Below, piece after piece: positions 5,713 to 5,737 of a stretch of 5,737 nucleotides of DNA (position 1 is its first letter; the number at the start of each line of letters is the position of its first letter). The stretch lies in NCBI GenBank assembly GCA_964469765.1, contig CAYYAU010000081.1:1-5737 (forward strand), read 5' to 3'. Under the pieces are notes generated by a model. It was not told the DNA's origin. It did no database searches and worked only from the letters and a program-made list of their open reading frames with translations. The position numbers and the translations under genes are program-made. Source of the DNA: CAYYAU01 sp964469765 [NCBI: uncultured Clostridia bacterium] (GTDB taxonomy: Bacteria; UBA6262; WVXT01; CAYYAU01).

Positions 5713-5737
5713 GTGATAAATCTTGAAGATAGATTGG
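5713..5737 (+). CDS. Possible start of the next gene, cut by the window edge
   Basis: A GTG at 5713 opens a frame reading M-I-N-L-E-D-R-L up to the window end. GAAAGG (5697-5702), overlapping the folE stop codon, would serve as ribosome binding site 10 nt upstream. The start lies 14 nt after folE, so it would continue the operon. Eight codons are too few to identify a product, and GTG is a less common start. Confidence 0.4.

Overview
The window is about 30% GC by eye, with AGA-dominated arginine codons, strong Shine-Dalgarno (SD) sites and TGA used as a true stop, so it reads as a low-GC bacterium using the standard bacterial code. I cannot place it further. Nothing here marks it as a plasmid, phage or transposon: I see no tRNA, rRNA, CRISPR, insertion sequence or integrase.

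Layout. Positions 1-155 are an AT-rich intergenic region. It holds what looks like the start of a divergent minus-strand gene (start codon at 11-9, SD at 23-19) and a textbook plus-strand promoter (TTGACA, 17 bp, TGaTATAAT, 73-101), followed by an AT-only palindrome near the transcription start. Six complete plus-strand genes then follow with gaps of 35 nt or less or overlaps, and no terminator is visible between them, so they are probably one operon: a MalK/UgpC/MsmX-type ABC ATPase (156-1262); a membrane GAF histidine kinase (1284-2879); a stand-alone receiver protein (2915-3271); a membrane GAF-GGDEF diguanylate cyclase (3273-4445); a short kinase-like protein that keeps the histidine dimerisation/phosphoacceptor (DHp) domain but has lost its ATP-binding motifs (4432-5103); and GTP cyclohydrolase I, FolE (5135-5698). 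A further gene may begin at the right edge with GTG at 5713.

How the genes may work together. The intact kinase, the receiver without an output domain and the ATPase-dead histidine protein are the parts of a His-Asp-His phosphorelay of the kind known from KinA-Spo0F-Spo0B or CckA-ChpT. No final DNA-binding regulator is in view. The diguanylate cyclase lies between the receiver and the phosphotransferase candidate and shares the kinase's input design (two membrane helices, then GAF), which suggests that one signal is read out as both phosphate flow and cyclic di-GMP. The ABC ATPase has no permeases or binding protein beside it and is probably shared among sugar transporters encoded elsewhere. 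FolE is a metabolic enzyme that may simply be co-transcribed. The relay is inferred from domain content and order and is not demonstrated.
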